A stretch of 64,000 nucleotides of DNA, taken from contig JAOQAK010000073.1 in the NCBI GenBank assembly GCA_025963635.1, positions 23,646-87,645 of the forward strand, written 5' to 3'. This DNA is from Ferruginibacter sp. GTDB lineage: Bacteria > Bacteroidota > Bacteroidia > Chitinophagales > Chitinophagaceae. The first letter of the stretch is position 1. Every line of letters starts with the position of its first letter. Made by a program: the position numbers and the translations under genes. The notes under the pieces were generated by a model. That model was given only the letters and a program-made list of their open reading frames with translations, did not search any database and was not told where the DNA came from. Below, piece after piece: positions 8,411 through 17,216 of the stretch.

Positions 8411-8797
8411 TTAATTTCCCACAATAAAAGTAACCGGTTGCCTTCTGTACGCCTTTACTTTGAACCCATATTGAACTGCCGGTATCCAGGGCGGCCCTTT
8501 TTTGATAATTCGGATTACTTCCTTTCCATGCCATAACCATGATTTGTTTCAGCTACCACATCACTTATTTGCCGTCTGCTGCCACTATAACTTCACTATC
8601 ACCTGGTAAGCTCCTCTTGTAGCAGGGTTGTTAACCGGTGTGGCTGCATTTAAGTTTTGTTGAAGATACCTTACCCATCCCGGCTGACCGCCGGGGAAAG
8701 AAACTTCCTTCTCTTCCCTCGTAAAAAGCCAATCGATCTTTACCGATCCTGAATTTTCATACAATTTTATTGTTAATGTAAGCAGGAGGAAACTCAT
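8411..8797 (-). pseudogene. Frameshifted TonB C-terminal-domain gene
   Basis: Reading the minus strand from 8797, the first frame gives FPGGQPGWVRYLQQNLN, typical of the start of a Bacteroidota TonB C-terminal domain, and then meets a stop at 8585. The rest of the domain continues in other frames: IVAADGK, then SDVVAETNHGYGMER, then IIKKGPPWIPAVQYG and AYRRQPVTFIVGN, ending at a stop at 8411-8413. Three one-base losses, all in short homopolymers (TTT, AAAA, GGG), would restore one frame. It is either a pseudogene or an assembly with homopolymer errors. The N-terminus is short, with only a weak hydrophobic stretch, and may be damaged too. Confidence 0.72.
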
Positions 8798-9066
8798 CCC
8801 TAAAATAATTAAATTTCCCTGCCGATGGATTGATTTAATTGTTGAAAAAATACAACTTCATAGACTGTTTTCCCTAATGACACATTTTGTGAATCAATTT
8901 AGCAGGAAATAATGATGTTTGCTATATCGTTCAATATTGAAAAGGAACGTGTTAAAAAGTTTTCCCTAAGTTTATATTCGATTGCAATGCTATCCAAAAA
9001 ATCGCTATCATTTCGAAACATTCTCCCATCAAACAATCATCAGCTCCAGGCGAAACCAACTCAACA
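8798..9066. other. Intergenic region before the PQQ dehydrogenase
   Basis: With the pseudogene and repeat just before it, this fills the gap between the TerC and PQQ dehydrogenase genes. The stretch is AT-rich. A weak promoter-like TATATTCG lies near 8972-8979, without a matching -33 TTG at the expected spacing. No gene or strong hairpin was seen. Confidence 0.4.
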
Positions 9067-11181
9067 ATGAAATGCATACAAATAATAGCTGCTATTTTTT
9101 TACTGGCAAGCTGCTCTTCTTCGGATAAGAATAATCATGCTACCTGGACGGAATACCTTGGCGGCTCCGACCGCAACCATTATTCAACCCTTTCACAAGT
9201 AGATACCAATAATGTGGGACGTCTGCAAATTGCCTGGACATACGACTCCCCCGATTCAGGGCAGATGCAAATGAGCCCAATCATGGTAAACGGCATCGTT
9301 TATGGTGTAACATCTGCTTTAAAAGCATTTGCACTCGATGCTGCAACCGGGAAGGAAATATGGTTGTACAAAGATTCGGCTGCCAGCAGCGGCACTTGCC
9401 GCGGAGTTGCTTATTGGGAAGATGGTGCAGACAAACGCGTTTTTTATACGATTGGGGCTAACCTTGTCGCATTGAATGCCGTTGATGGGAAATTGATAAC
9501 CAATTTCGGCAACAACGGAAAAGTGAATTTACACACCGGCTTACCCGAAGTAGCGAAAGATAAATTTATTACCAGCACCACACCGGGAACAATCTATAAA
9601 GATTTGATCATTATGCCGGTAAGGGTGGCCGAAGATGAAACCGCTGCACCAGGAGATATCAGGGCATTTGATGTACGAACGGGCAAATTAACCTGGTCAT
9701 TTCATACCATTCCACATCCCGGTGAAAAGGGTTACGAAACCTGGCCTGCTGAAACTTATAAAAATTTAAATGTCGGCGGAGTTAATAACTGGACGGGTAT
9801 GGCCCTCGATAAAAAAACCGGTACCCTCTTTATTCCACTGGGCTCCGCCGCCCCTGATTTTTACGGGGCCAACCGGAAGGGCACCAACCTGTACGCCAAT
9901 TGCCTGCTCGCACTCGATGCAAATAATGGCAGCTATAAATGGCATTACCAGATGGTGCACCACGATTTGTGGGACAGGGACCCAGCATCCCCACCCAATT
10001 TAGTAACGGTTACCATCAATGGCAAATCCGTGGATGCCGTGGCACAGCTAACCAAGCAGGCCTACACTTTTGTACTTGACAGAAAAACGGGTGAGCCTTT
10101 GTTTCCGGTACATGAAGTTGCTATGCCGGCTTCCTTGTTGCCCGGTGAGCAGGCCTGGCCAACGCAGCCAATCCCTTCTTTACCAAAACCATTTGCAAGG
10201 GAGGCCCGCCAATTAACAGAAAATGACATCAGCCCGTTTGCGGCGAATAAGAATGAGCTCAAAAAGATATTGATGGCAGCAGACAAAAGATTCTTCGCTC
10301 CGCCGGATACCGGTAAACTGTTGCTATTACCGGGTTACGATGGTGGCGCAGAATACGGAGGCGCAGCAGCGGATCCGTTCAAGGGAATTATCTATGTAAA
10401 TTCCAACGAAATGGCCTGGTTCCTGTCGTTGGAACAACAACCAAAAGTTGCGGCTGGTATCTCAAACAACAAAAATACTCAATCTTCCGCCGGGGAACAG
10501 GTATATAGTGTTTATTGCAGCGCCTGTCATGGTAAAGACAGGTTGGGCAATGCTTCCAGCGGATATCCTAGCCTTGCCTCCTTCTCCCAAAAACAAACCC
10601 CCACTTATGTGCATCAAATCATCAATAACGGTAAAGGGATGATGCCGGGCTTTGCTTATATCTCCAAAGAGGATAAACAACAACTGGTGGAATATTTATT
10701 TGGAACTGAAAAAAGCGAAGCCCATTCAACCAATCTTTCCTCCGCACCACGGGATCTGTACAGGCATTCCGGCTACAAAAAATTTTTGGATGACAAAGGA
10801 CTTCCGGCAATTGCTCCGCCATGGGGAACACTTACTGCCATCGATTTAAATACAGGTCAGCATCTTTGGCAAACTACTTTAGGAATAACGCCGGGCCTGC
10901 CCGACCAGGATACCCATCCTACAGGTTGTGAAAGTTATGGCGGACCAATTATAACCGAAAACGGTTTATTGCTGATTGCCGCCACCAAAGACGGCATGTT
11001 CAGGGCATTTAATAAGTATACCGGCAAATTATTATGGCAGGTGAAACTGCCCGCTGCTTCATTTGCAACTCCCGCGGTGTATTTTATTGATGGCAGGCAA
11101 TATATTGTGATAGCTTGTGGCGGAGAAAAACTAGGCACCCCAAAAGGAAACAAGCTGGTGGCTTTTGCTTTACCAAAATAA
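9067..11181 (+). CDS. PQQ-dependent dehydrogenase with inserted cytochrome c domain (lipoprotein)
   Basis: A 704-residue quinoprotein of the glucose/alcohol dehydrogenase type. The N-terminus is a lipoprotein signal with lipobox LASC (Cys16), so it is probably tethered in the periplasm. Beta-propeller repeats with W-docking motifs follow (AFALDAATGKEIWLY, ALDANNGSYKWHY). A heme c site, CSACH at residues 484-488, lies in a cytochrome c segment (about 475-555) inserted before the last blades (LNTGQHLWQTTLG, KYTGKLLWQVKLP). Such enzymes oxidise a sugar or alcohol with PQQ and pass electrons through heme to the respiratory chain. The substrate cannot be told from sequence. It appears to stand as a single gene. 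Confidence 0.88.
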   Translation: MKCIQIIAAIFLLASCSSSDKNNHATWTEYLGGSDRNHYSTLSQVDTNNVGRLQIAWTYDSPDSGQMQMSPIMVNGIVYGVTSALKAFALDAATGKEIWLYKDSAASSGTCRGVAYWEDGADKRVFYTIGANLVALNAVDGKLITNFGNNGKVNLHTGLPEVAKDKFITSTTPGTIYKDLIIMPVRVAEDETAAPGDIRAFDVRTGKLTWSFHTIPHPGEKGYETWPAETYKNLNVGGVNNWTGMALDKKTGTLFIPLGSAAPDFYGANRKGTNLYANCLLALDANNGSYKWHYQMVHHDLWDRDPASPPNLVTVTINGKSVDAVAQLTKQAYTFVLDRKTGEPLFPVHEVAMPASLLPGEQAWPTQPIPSLPKPFAREARQLTENDISPFAANKNELKKILMAADKRFFAPPDTGKLLLLPGYDGGAEYGGAAADPFKGIIYVNSNEMAWFLSLEQQPKVAAGISNNKNTQSSAGEQVYSVYCSACHGKDRLGNASSGYPSLASFSQKQTPTYVHQIINNGKGMMPGFAYISKEDKQQLVEYLFGTEKSEAHSTNLSSAPRDLYRHSGYKKFLDDKGLPAIAPPWGTLTAIDLNTGQHLWQTTLGITPGLPDQDTHPTGCESYGGPIITENGLLLIAATKDGMFRAFNKYTGKLLWQVKLPAASFATPAVYFIDGRQYIVIACGGEKLGTPKGNKLVAFALPK

Positions 11182-11429
11182 TAAAAGCAGAAATAATAAA
11201 AAACTTTGCGTTTTCGTTTATTAATCGGCCTGAGGGTGAATTAATTTAAAGATCAAATAGCTGCGGTGCTACTTTTTGCTGAAATAGAAATGAAAAAATT
11301 GAGTTAAATAGTAGGATGGCACTGGATTTTTTGAGAATTCATATTTAGGTTTGTGAAAACAACCACCAATATCTTTTCTCCTTATCCCTATTTAACCGGT
11401 CTTCATTTATAATCGTTAAAAGCACATGC

Positions 11430-12236
11430 ATGCGTTTTTTTAAGCAACAGTTCCTGGTATGGATCGCCCTTCTATCAATGATCAGCGTCCAGGCTCAATT
11501 TACCGACACTGCTGCCATTCAGCCGCTGAGCAAAGATTCCCTTTCTACAGTAAGTAAATGGAAAGTAATTACCGAACAAAAAAAGTTTACCTATAAATCT
11601 TTGGTGGTTCCGGGAGTTTTATTCGTGTATGGATTATCCTCGCTTGAAAGTAATCAGCTCAAAAGTTTCAATGCCGAAATGAAGGAGGAAATATGGCAGG
11701 AGCATCCGCATAAAAAAACAACCATTGACAATTACCTGCAGTATTCACCCGCAATAGCAGTATATGGATTGAATGCATTAGGCATAAAGGGCCGAAATAA
11801 TTTCAGGGACAGGAGCATGATCTACCTGATTTCGAATGTATTTCTGACCAGTTCAGTCTTTGGTCTCAAAAAGCTCACTCACGAGCTCCGTCCCGACGGA
11901 GAAGATTATTATTCCTTTCCCTCCGGTCATACCGCCGAAGCATTTGCCTCCGCCGAATTTTTGCGGCAGGAGTATAAAGATGTATCCCCCTGGTATGGCA
12001 TTGCCGGCTATGTGGCCGCAGGTGCAACGGGCGCTTTGCGCATGTACAACAACCGGCACTGGATGAGTGATGTACTGGCGGGTGCCGGGGTCGGTATTGC
12101 TTCTACTAAATTGGCTTACTGGATCTATCCCTCCATCAAACGAAAATTATTCAAAGACAAGCCAATGAACACTATGATCATGCCGTACTACCAAAGTGGC
12201 GGAGCCGGTATTGCGATGGTGTATAAATTTCATTAA
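11430..12236 (+). CDS. PAP2-family phosphatase
   Basis: The 268-residue protein begins with a signal peptide ending near VQAQ. It carries all three PAP2 phosphatase motifs: K147-x6-R154-P155, P164-S-G-H167, and R204-x5-H210-x3-D214. The family removes phosphate from lipid phosphates such as undecaprenyl pyrophosphate or phosphatidic acid, normally on the outer face of the inner membrane. Membrane segments are few here (about 55-70, 130-150 and 190-225), and the signal peptide suggests a periplasmic or outer-membrane location. It has no operon partners. A TAGGTTTG box lies about 75 bases upstream, without a clear -33 element. Confidence 0.88.
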   Translation: MRFFKQQFLVWIALLSMISVQAQFTDTAAIQPLSKDSLSTVSKWKVITEQKKFTYKSLVVPGVLFVYGLSSLESNQLKSFNAEMKEEIWQEHPHKKTTIDNYLQYSPAIAVYGLNALGIKGRNNFRDRSMIYLISNVFLTSSVFGLKKLTHELRPDGEDYYSFPSGHTAEAFASAEFLRQEYKDVSPWYGIAGYVAAGATGALRMYNNRHWMSDVLAGAGVGIASTKLAYWIYPSIKRKLFKDKPMNTMIMPYYQSGGAGIAMVYKFH

Positions 12237-12846
12237 AAGCCGGATTTAATTAAATAACACTCAAGCCTTCGCAGCCAGTGTTTAAGATTGCTAAACACCG
12301 GCGCACAAATTCATTTGTTTACAAACATCTGTTTTTCAATGAAGCATCGTTGTGTCACTCCCGTGTACAATTTCAGCAATGAGGAGCGATGGACAGCTAC
12401 TCCTAAGTTAATTGCAATGAGTGTTCAAGCTTCTTTTCCCAAATACAAAAACTATCAAAGGCAGGACCCGCCGCTTAAAACGAATAAACACTCCCTGAAA
12501 TATATGTTATAAGGAGCAAGGAGCATGCAAATCACATGAGTATCTCCCCTCCGATTACGTCGGGTCCTTTACGTCTGGTCTTTTGAATTGTAAGCTTTAA
12601 CTGTGAAGAATCTCGCCCGGGAAGTCTGCGGAAATGATCGTTATAGAGTGCTCTACCGACAATTCACCATTTGCGTTCCACCGTTCAGCTTTACCTTCTA
12701 CCACTTCAACCCAATTTTTTTTTGTGATTTTCATTCCTTACTTTGTCAGTTGATTGTCATGAGCTTGCAGGAACATGTGCTGACTAAATGCCGTTCATGT
12801 TTTCTAAGACCGCCCGAAAATGTTCCTCATAACAAAACTTAGCTGT
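12237..12846. other. 610-base intergenic region
   Basis: No gene is supported here. It holds the second copy of the 20-base repeat (12345-12364) and a short imperfect tandem (TACGTCGGGTC, then TACGTCTGGTC) near 12556-12580. Open frames on the plus strand at 12288-12512 and 12603-12842 have low-complexity, cysteine-rich products with no family signature and are not called. The region may contain a decayed gene, but nothing recognisable remains. Confidence 0.5.
12345..12364 (+). repeat. Dispersed 20-base repeat, copy 2
   Basis: Identical to 8337-8356 (CATCGTTGTGTCACTCCCGT). It lies 108 bases after the PAP2 phosphatase stop codon, in a non-coding stretch. Confidence 0.6.
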
Positions 12847-14079
12847 ATGAAATCATCGAAATTTGGCTGGATCATTTTACTGCTATGGATCACTGCCTGT
12901 AATAATACTTCAACCCATAAAATGGATAGTACCACTAGCCCATCGCCTGTTGTAAAAGGAATGTATGCGTATGACGCAGATTTTTTAAAGAAGCACACGA
13001 AAAATGTGCTGGAATTGGTGAATGAAGACAGCACTGCCAGGGTGTTAATCTCTGCTGATTACCAGGGACGGGTGATGACGAGCACCGCAACAGGTGATAC
13101 CGGCACCAGCTTTGGATGGATCAATTATGACCTGGTTTCAGCTGAAAAAAAGAAAGCACAATTTAACCCGGTAGGCGGCGAAGAAAGGTTTTGGATGGGT
13201 CCGGAAGGAGGACAGTATTCTCTTTATTTCAAGGGTGGTGACTCTTTTACAATTGCTCATTGGCAGGTCCCCTCTTTTATTGATACAGACCCTTACGAGG
13301 TGAAGCAATCCAGCGCTACTTCAGTAACCTTTTCAAAGAAAACCGCTATCACCAATTACAGTGGGACCAATTTTAATATCGCCATACAACGAACGATCAA
13401 ACTACTTTCCAGGCAGGAATTGGAAACGAGGTTAAACACTACGCTACCGGATATCAACTTTGTTGCTTACGAAAGCGATAACAAAGTCACCAATACCGGC
13501 GACAAGGATTGGACAAAAGCAAAAGGATTATTATCCATCTGGCTGTTGGGTATGTTTACGCCTTCTACCTCAACAACCGTAATCATTCCTTTTCATCCGT
13601 TGCCCAATGCCCGCTCTTACATTACCGACAACTATTTTGGAGAAATCCCCGCAGACCGTTTGCAGGTAAAGGACAGTGTTTTGTATTTCACCTGCGATGG
13701 AAAACTGAGGAGTAAGATCGGCCTATCCCCGGTAGTTGCCAAACCCATTGCCGGAAGCTATGACTTTGAAAAAAACATCCTCACGATCATCATCCCACAG
13801 GTAAATAAAACTGCAGACTATGTGAACAGCAAATGGGAAATGCAACAACAGCCTTATAAAGGCGATGTGATCAATGCTTATAATGATGGCCCGCTGGCAG
13901 ATGGTACGCAGATGGGCCCGTTTTATGAAATAGAATCTTCCTCTCCCGCTTTGGCTTTGAAGAGGGGCGACACCGGGCAATACAAAGAAAGCACCTGCCA
14001 TTTCCAGGGCAACTATGGCACACTAAAACTACTGGCGAAGCAATTGCTCGGTGTTGATCTTGATACAATAAAAAAATAA
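12847..14079 (+). CDS. DUF6786-like lipoprotein
   Basis: From the ATG at 12847 the protein has 410 residues. I prefer this start to one nine codons upstream because it gives a clean lipoprotein signal with lipobox ITAC (Cys18). The body is mostly beta-strand, with family-like phrases such as QGRVMTSTA, FGWINYDL, GGEERFWMGPEGGQYS and the acidic ending QMGPFYEIESSSPA. I recall this pattern from a Bacteroidota family of unknown function (DUF6786), whose fold resembles aldose-epimerase-like sugar proteins. It is followed 6 bases later by an FAH-family gene, so the two are likely co-transcribed. A role in sugar handling is inference. Confidence 0.72.
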   Translation: MKSSKFGWIILLLWITACNNTSTHKMDSTTSPSPVVKGMYAYDADFLKKHTKNVLELVNEDSTARVLISADYQGRVMTSTATGDTGTSFGWINYDLVSAEKKKAQFNPVGGEERFWMGPEGGQYSLYFKGGDSFTIAHWQVPSFIDTDPYEVKQSSATSVTFSKKTAITNYSGTNFNIAIQRTIKLLSRQELETRLNTTLPDINFVAYESDNKVTNTGDKDWTKAKGLLSIWLLGMFTPSTSTTVIIPFHPLPNARSYITDNYFGEIPADRLQVKDSVLYFTCDGKLRSKIGLSPVVAKPIAGSYDFEKNILTIIIPQVNKTADYVNSKWEMQQQPYKGDVINAYNDGPLADGTQMGPFYEIESSSPALALKRGDTGQYKESTCHFQGNYGTLKLLAKQLLGVDLDTIKK

Positions 14080-14085
14080 ACCCGA

Positions 14086-14937
14086 ATGCATTTATACAAA
14101 ACATCCAAGGGCAATGTCCTTCAAAATGACACAAAATCTGTTTTGCTGGAAGATGATTGGGACACGCTCATCAACCGGCAGGATCTCTACCAGCATCTTT
14201 CGCAACTTGCTTCCTCCACCGAAGCCATCAGTGAAGAACATAAGGAGTATTTAATTAGCAACTTTTTGTTGGCGCCGGTAGGCAACCAGGAGGTTTGGGC
14301 GGCCGGTGTTACTTATTTGCGTAGCCGCGATGCCAGGATGGAAGAGTCCGAGGATTCCGGCGCAGCGGATTGTTATGAAAGAGTGTATGAAGCCGAGCGG
14401 CCCGAGTTGTTTTTTAAATCTTTACCGCATCGCGTAGCCGGTCATAAAGAACCCGTATATATCCGTAAGGATTCTACCTGGAATGTTCCGGAACCGGAGT
14501 TAACATTATATATCAATGCACAGGGTAGTATCCAGGCATATACCATCGGTAATGATATGAGTTCGAGGAGTATTGAAGGGGAAAATCCGTTATATCTTCC
14601 CCAGGCAAAAACGTATGAAAGAAGTGCTGCCATTGGCCCTTGTCTTTTTGTTACGAGCGAACCCATTTCTTTAAATACCTCCATCCGGATGGACATCTTT
14701 CGAAATAGTGAAAAGATGTTCGATGATGCCACCACGCTTACCCAAATGAAACGTTCCCCAGGTGAACTTGCCGGTTGGTTGTATCGTGAAATGGATTTTA
14801 AGGCGGGTTGTTTTCTTATGACAGGCACCTGCGTTGTGCCACCTTCAGCCTTTACTTTACAAAAAGAAGATATTGTAAATATCAGCATTGATGGAATTGG
14901 TACTTTGTCAAATATCATCGCGGAAAAGGCGCCCTAG
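14086..14937 (+). CDS. Fumarylacetoacetate hydrolase-family protein, likely 2-keto-3-deoxy-sugar-acid dehydratase
   Basis: A 283-residue FAH-family protein. It shows GVTYLRSRDARMEES, YEAERPELFFK and PEPELTLYIN, a pattern closer to 2-keto-3-deoxy-D-arabinonate dehydratases than to true fumarylacetoacetate hydrolases. The metal-binding acidic residues are likely in YERVYEAE and EPELTL. Such enzymes convert sugar-acid intermediates toward alpha-ketoglutarate semialdehyde in oxidative pentose breakdown. It lies 6 bases after the DUF6786-like gene and 110 bases before the GH172 gene. The exact substrate is not shown by sequence. Confidence 0.8.
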   Translation: MHLYKTSKGNVLQNDTKSVLLEDDWDTLINRQDLYQHLSQLASSTEAISEEHKEYLISNFLLAPVGNQEVWAAGVTYLRSRDARMEESEDSGAADCYERVYEAERPELFFKSLPHRVAGHKEPVYIRKDSTWNVPEPELTLYINAQGSIQAYTIGNDMSSRSIEGENPLYLPQAKTYERSAAIGPCLFVTSEPISLNTSIRMDIFRNSEKMFDDATTLTQMKRSPGELAGWLYREMDFKAGCFLMTGTCVVPPSAFTLQKEDIVNISIDGIGTLSNIIAEKAP

Positions 14938-15047
14938 CAGATGCTGATTCGGCTTACCGGCAACAAACGCAAAACACTTGAGTGCTGTTGTAAAGTTTTC
15001 AACCAGGCAGGATCAAATTTGTCACCATACTTTCAAAACTTATTCTC

Positions 15048-16208
15048 ATGCAAAAAGCGATCTGCAGTTTATTTTTTTGTGTAATTGCCGGGTGTATTAT
15101 ACAGGCACAAAAGTACAACGGCATAGATGCGAATATGGGCAACCTGTTTCGCCTGTCGGATGCCAAATCAAGATCAATAAGCCCTGAAAATTTTACCGGT
15201 ACAAAAGGTGAAGGCGGCAAAGCAACTACAGGAACCGGCGCAGGACCTTCAAGAGATTTGGGCCAGGGCTGGAAAGTTAGTCCAAGCGTGGTGATAAAAT
15301 CTAAAACCACCTTTACAGTTGCCGAGATCAACGGGCCGGGTTCCATACAACATATCTGGATGACGCCCACTGGTAACTGGCGCTATTCAATCCTGCGGTT
15401 TTATTGGGATGATGAAACTACTCCCTCTGTAGAAGTGCCTGTGGGAGATTTTTTTGGAATGGGCTGGGGTAAATATTCTCCCCTGCAATCCCTTGCCGTA
15501 TGTGTTAATCCCGGCAGCGCTTTTAATTGTTACTGGCCCATGCCGTTTAGGAAAAAGTGCAAGATTACAATGGAGAACATTGATACTGAAAACATGGTGT
15601 TGTACTACCAGGTAGATTATATTTTAACGGAAGTGCCAGCAGATGCCGGATATTTTCATGCACAGTTTAACCGGGTAAACCCACTGCCCTACAAACAAAA
15701 TTATACGCTGGTAGACGGCATAAAAGGAAAGGGCCAGTATGTTGGAACCTATATGGCATGGGGAGTTCACAACAATGGCTGGTGGGGCGAAGGAGAGATT
15801 AAGTTTTTTATGGATGGCGATACAGATTATCCAACCATTTGTGGTACAGGAACAGAAGATTATTTTTGTGGTTCTTACGACTTCGATACCCGGAAGAAAA
15901 ATGAGGCTGGCATAGAGCAAACCAATTACACAGAATTCTCTACTGCTTATGCCGGCCTGCCGCAGGTAATTAAAGGTGATGGGCATTATGATGTCGGGCA
16001 GCGGTTTGGCCTGTACCGATGGCATATCAGCGATCCAATCCGTTTTGAAAAGGATTTAAAAGTAACCATCCAGGCGTTGGGCTGGAGAAGCGGCGGGCGA
16101 TATCTTCCCTTGCAGGATGACATCGCATCAACCGTATTCTGGTATCAAACAGAACCGCATGGGGCTTTTCCAAAAATGCTCACGAAAGATCAGCTCGAAG
16201 TAAATTGA
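15048..16208 (+). CDS. DUF2961 / GH172-family glycoside hydrolase-like protein
   Basis: The 386-residue protein has an N-terminal signal peptide (cleavage near IQAQ). It carries DUF2961 hallmarks: GPGSIQHIWMT, VPVGDFFGMGWG, KFFMDGDTDYPTICGTGTED and YRWHISDPIRF. DUF2961 is now glycoside hydrolase family 172, with members acting on fructofuranose or D-arabinofuranose linkages. The acidic residues in the GTGTEDYF segment and in the VPVGDFF segment are likely catalytic-site parts. It sits between the FAH-family gene and an esterase gene, all on one strand, which suggests use of furanose-containing polysaccharide. Confidence 0.85.
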   Translation: MQKAICSLFFCVIAGCIIQAQKYNGIDANMGNLFRLSDAKSRSISPENFTGTKGEGGKATTGTGAGPSRDLGQGWKVSPSVVIKSKTTFTVAEINGPGSIQHIWMTPTGNWRYSILRFYWDDETTPSVEVPVGDFFGMGWGKYSPLQSLAVCVNPGSAFNCYWPMPFRKKCKITMENIDTENMVLYYQVDYILTEVPADAGYFHAQFNRVNPLPYKQNYTLVDGIKGKGQYVGTYMAWGVHNNGWWGEGEIKFFMDGDTDYPTICGTGTEDYFCGSYDFDTRKKNEAGIEQTNYTEFSTAYAGLPQVIKGDGHYDVGQRFGLYRWHISDPIRFEKDLKVTIQALGWRSGGRYLPLQDDIASTVFWYQTEPHGAFPKMLTKDQLEVN

Positions 16209-16303
16209 TCTGATGAAAAAACATATTTTCGCATACCAAAATATTGATCCGTGCCGGATTTTTTACATCATCCACCTAGCGTCGCTTAAACCATTAGCTA
16301 CAT

Positions 16304-17170
16304 ATGAAGAAGCAATTACAATTCGTTCTCTGTTGCCTGTTCGCCTTACCGATGTTTACCTTTTCGCAAACCGGTAAAGTGATGGATAACCTTTCCATGA
16401 CTAGCAAAATTTTAAAAATGGAAAGAAAGTATGCGGTCTATCTCCCACCGGGTTACGAAAATTCGGACCGGAGCTATCCCGTTCTTTATTTATTGCATGG
16501 CGGCGGTGATGACCAAACGGGTTGGGTGCAATTTGGCGAAGTATTGCGTATTGCAGATAAAGCGATCAATGAAGGAACTGCAACACCCATGGTGATCATC
16601 ATGCCGGATGCCAATACCGGTCAGCGGGGTTACTCAAACAACGCCACCGGCACCTGGAGATATGAAGATTTTTTCTTTGAAGAATTAATGCCTATGGTAG
16701 AAAAGAAATACCGCATCAAAGCAGAAAAAAGATATCGTGCAATAAGTGGTTTGTCTATGGGAGGTGATGGCACGTTCACTTATGCATTGCATCATCCAGA
16801 ATTGTTTTCTTCGGCTTGTCCGCTAAGTGCCGGCACAGGCCCGCTTACCATTGACGATGCAAAAACAAGGCTGAGGAAAGATAACCCAACCATGGCGGAT
16901 TCGCTCATTTTAAAATACTACAACCGGCAAAGCGTGCCCGCCCTGGTAAATGCTTTACCGGATACGCTTAAAAAAGCAGTTCGCTGGTATATCGATTGTG
17001 GTGATGATGACTTCTTGTATGAAGGAAATGCATTGGTCCATATTGCAATGCGGAAAAGGGAAATACCACACGAATACCGCGTAAGGGATGGAGCACATAA
17101 CTGGACTTATTGGCGTAAATCTTTGCCGGATGTGCTGGAATTTGTATCACAGGCATTTCACCAATATTGA
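16304..17170 (+). CDS. Secreted CE1-like / esterase D-family alpha/beta hydrolase
   Basis: This 288-residue protein has a signal peptide ending near FTFSQ. The alpha/beta hydrolase triad is readable: nucleophile S151 in GLSMGG, an acid at about D234-236 in DCGDDDF, and H265 in DGAHNW. The oxyanion segment is YLLHGGG. The family includes feruloyl and acetylxylan esterases and S-formylglutathione hydrolase; secretion favours action on polysaccharide esters. It lies 95 bases after the GH172 gene and points toward the minus-strand kinase genes, with only 46 bases between their ends. No hairpin terminator was found in that gap. Confidence 0.87.
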   Translation: MKKQLQFVLCCLFALPMFTFSQTGKVMDNLSMTSKILKMERKYAVYLPPGYENSDRSYPVLYLLHGGGDDQTGWVQFGEVLRIADKAINEGTATPMVIIMPDANTGQRGYSNNATGTWRYEDFFFEELMPMVEKKYRIKAEKRYRAISGLSMGGDGTFTYALHHPELFSSACPLSAGTGPLTIDDAKTRLRKDNPTMADSLILKYYNRQSVPALVNALPDTLKKAVRWYIDCGDDDFLYEGNALVHIAMRKREIPHEYRVRDGAHNWTYWRKSLPDVLEFVSQAFHQY

Positions 17171-17216
17171 GGCCAGCCTTTTTTAAAGAAGAAGTGATAA
17201 CGGAAATGCCATGAGA

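Noticed and set aside
8294..8536. Plus-strand open frames after the TerC gene
   Set aside because: They lie opposite the recognisable TonB-domain remnant on the minus strand, which explains the sequence better.
12288..12842. Two open frames on the plus strand (12288-12512 and 12603-12842)
   Set aside because: Products are cysteine- and aromatic-rich with no family pattern, lie next to dispersed repeats, and have no start-site support.
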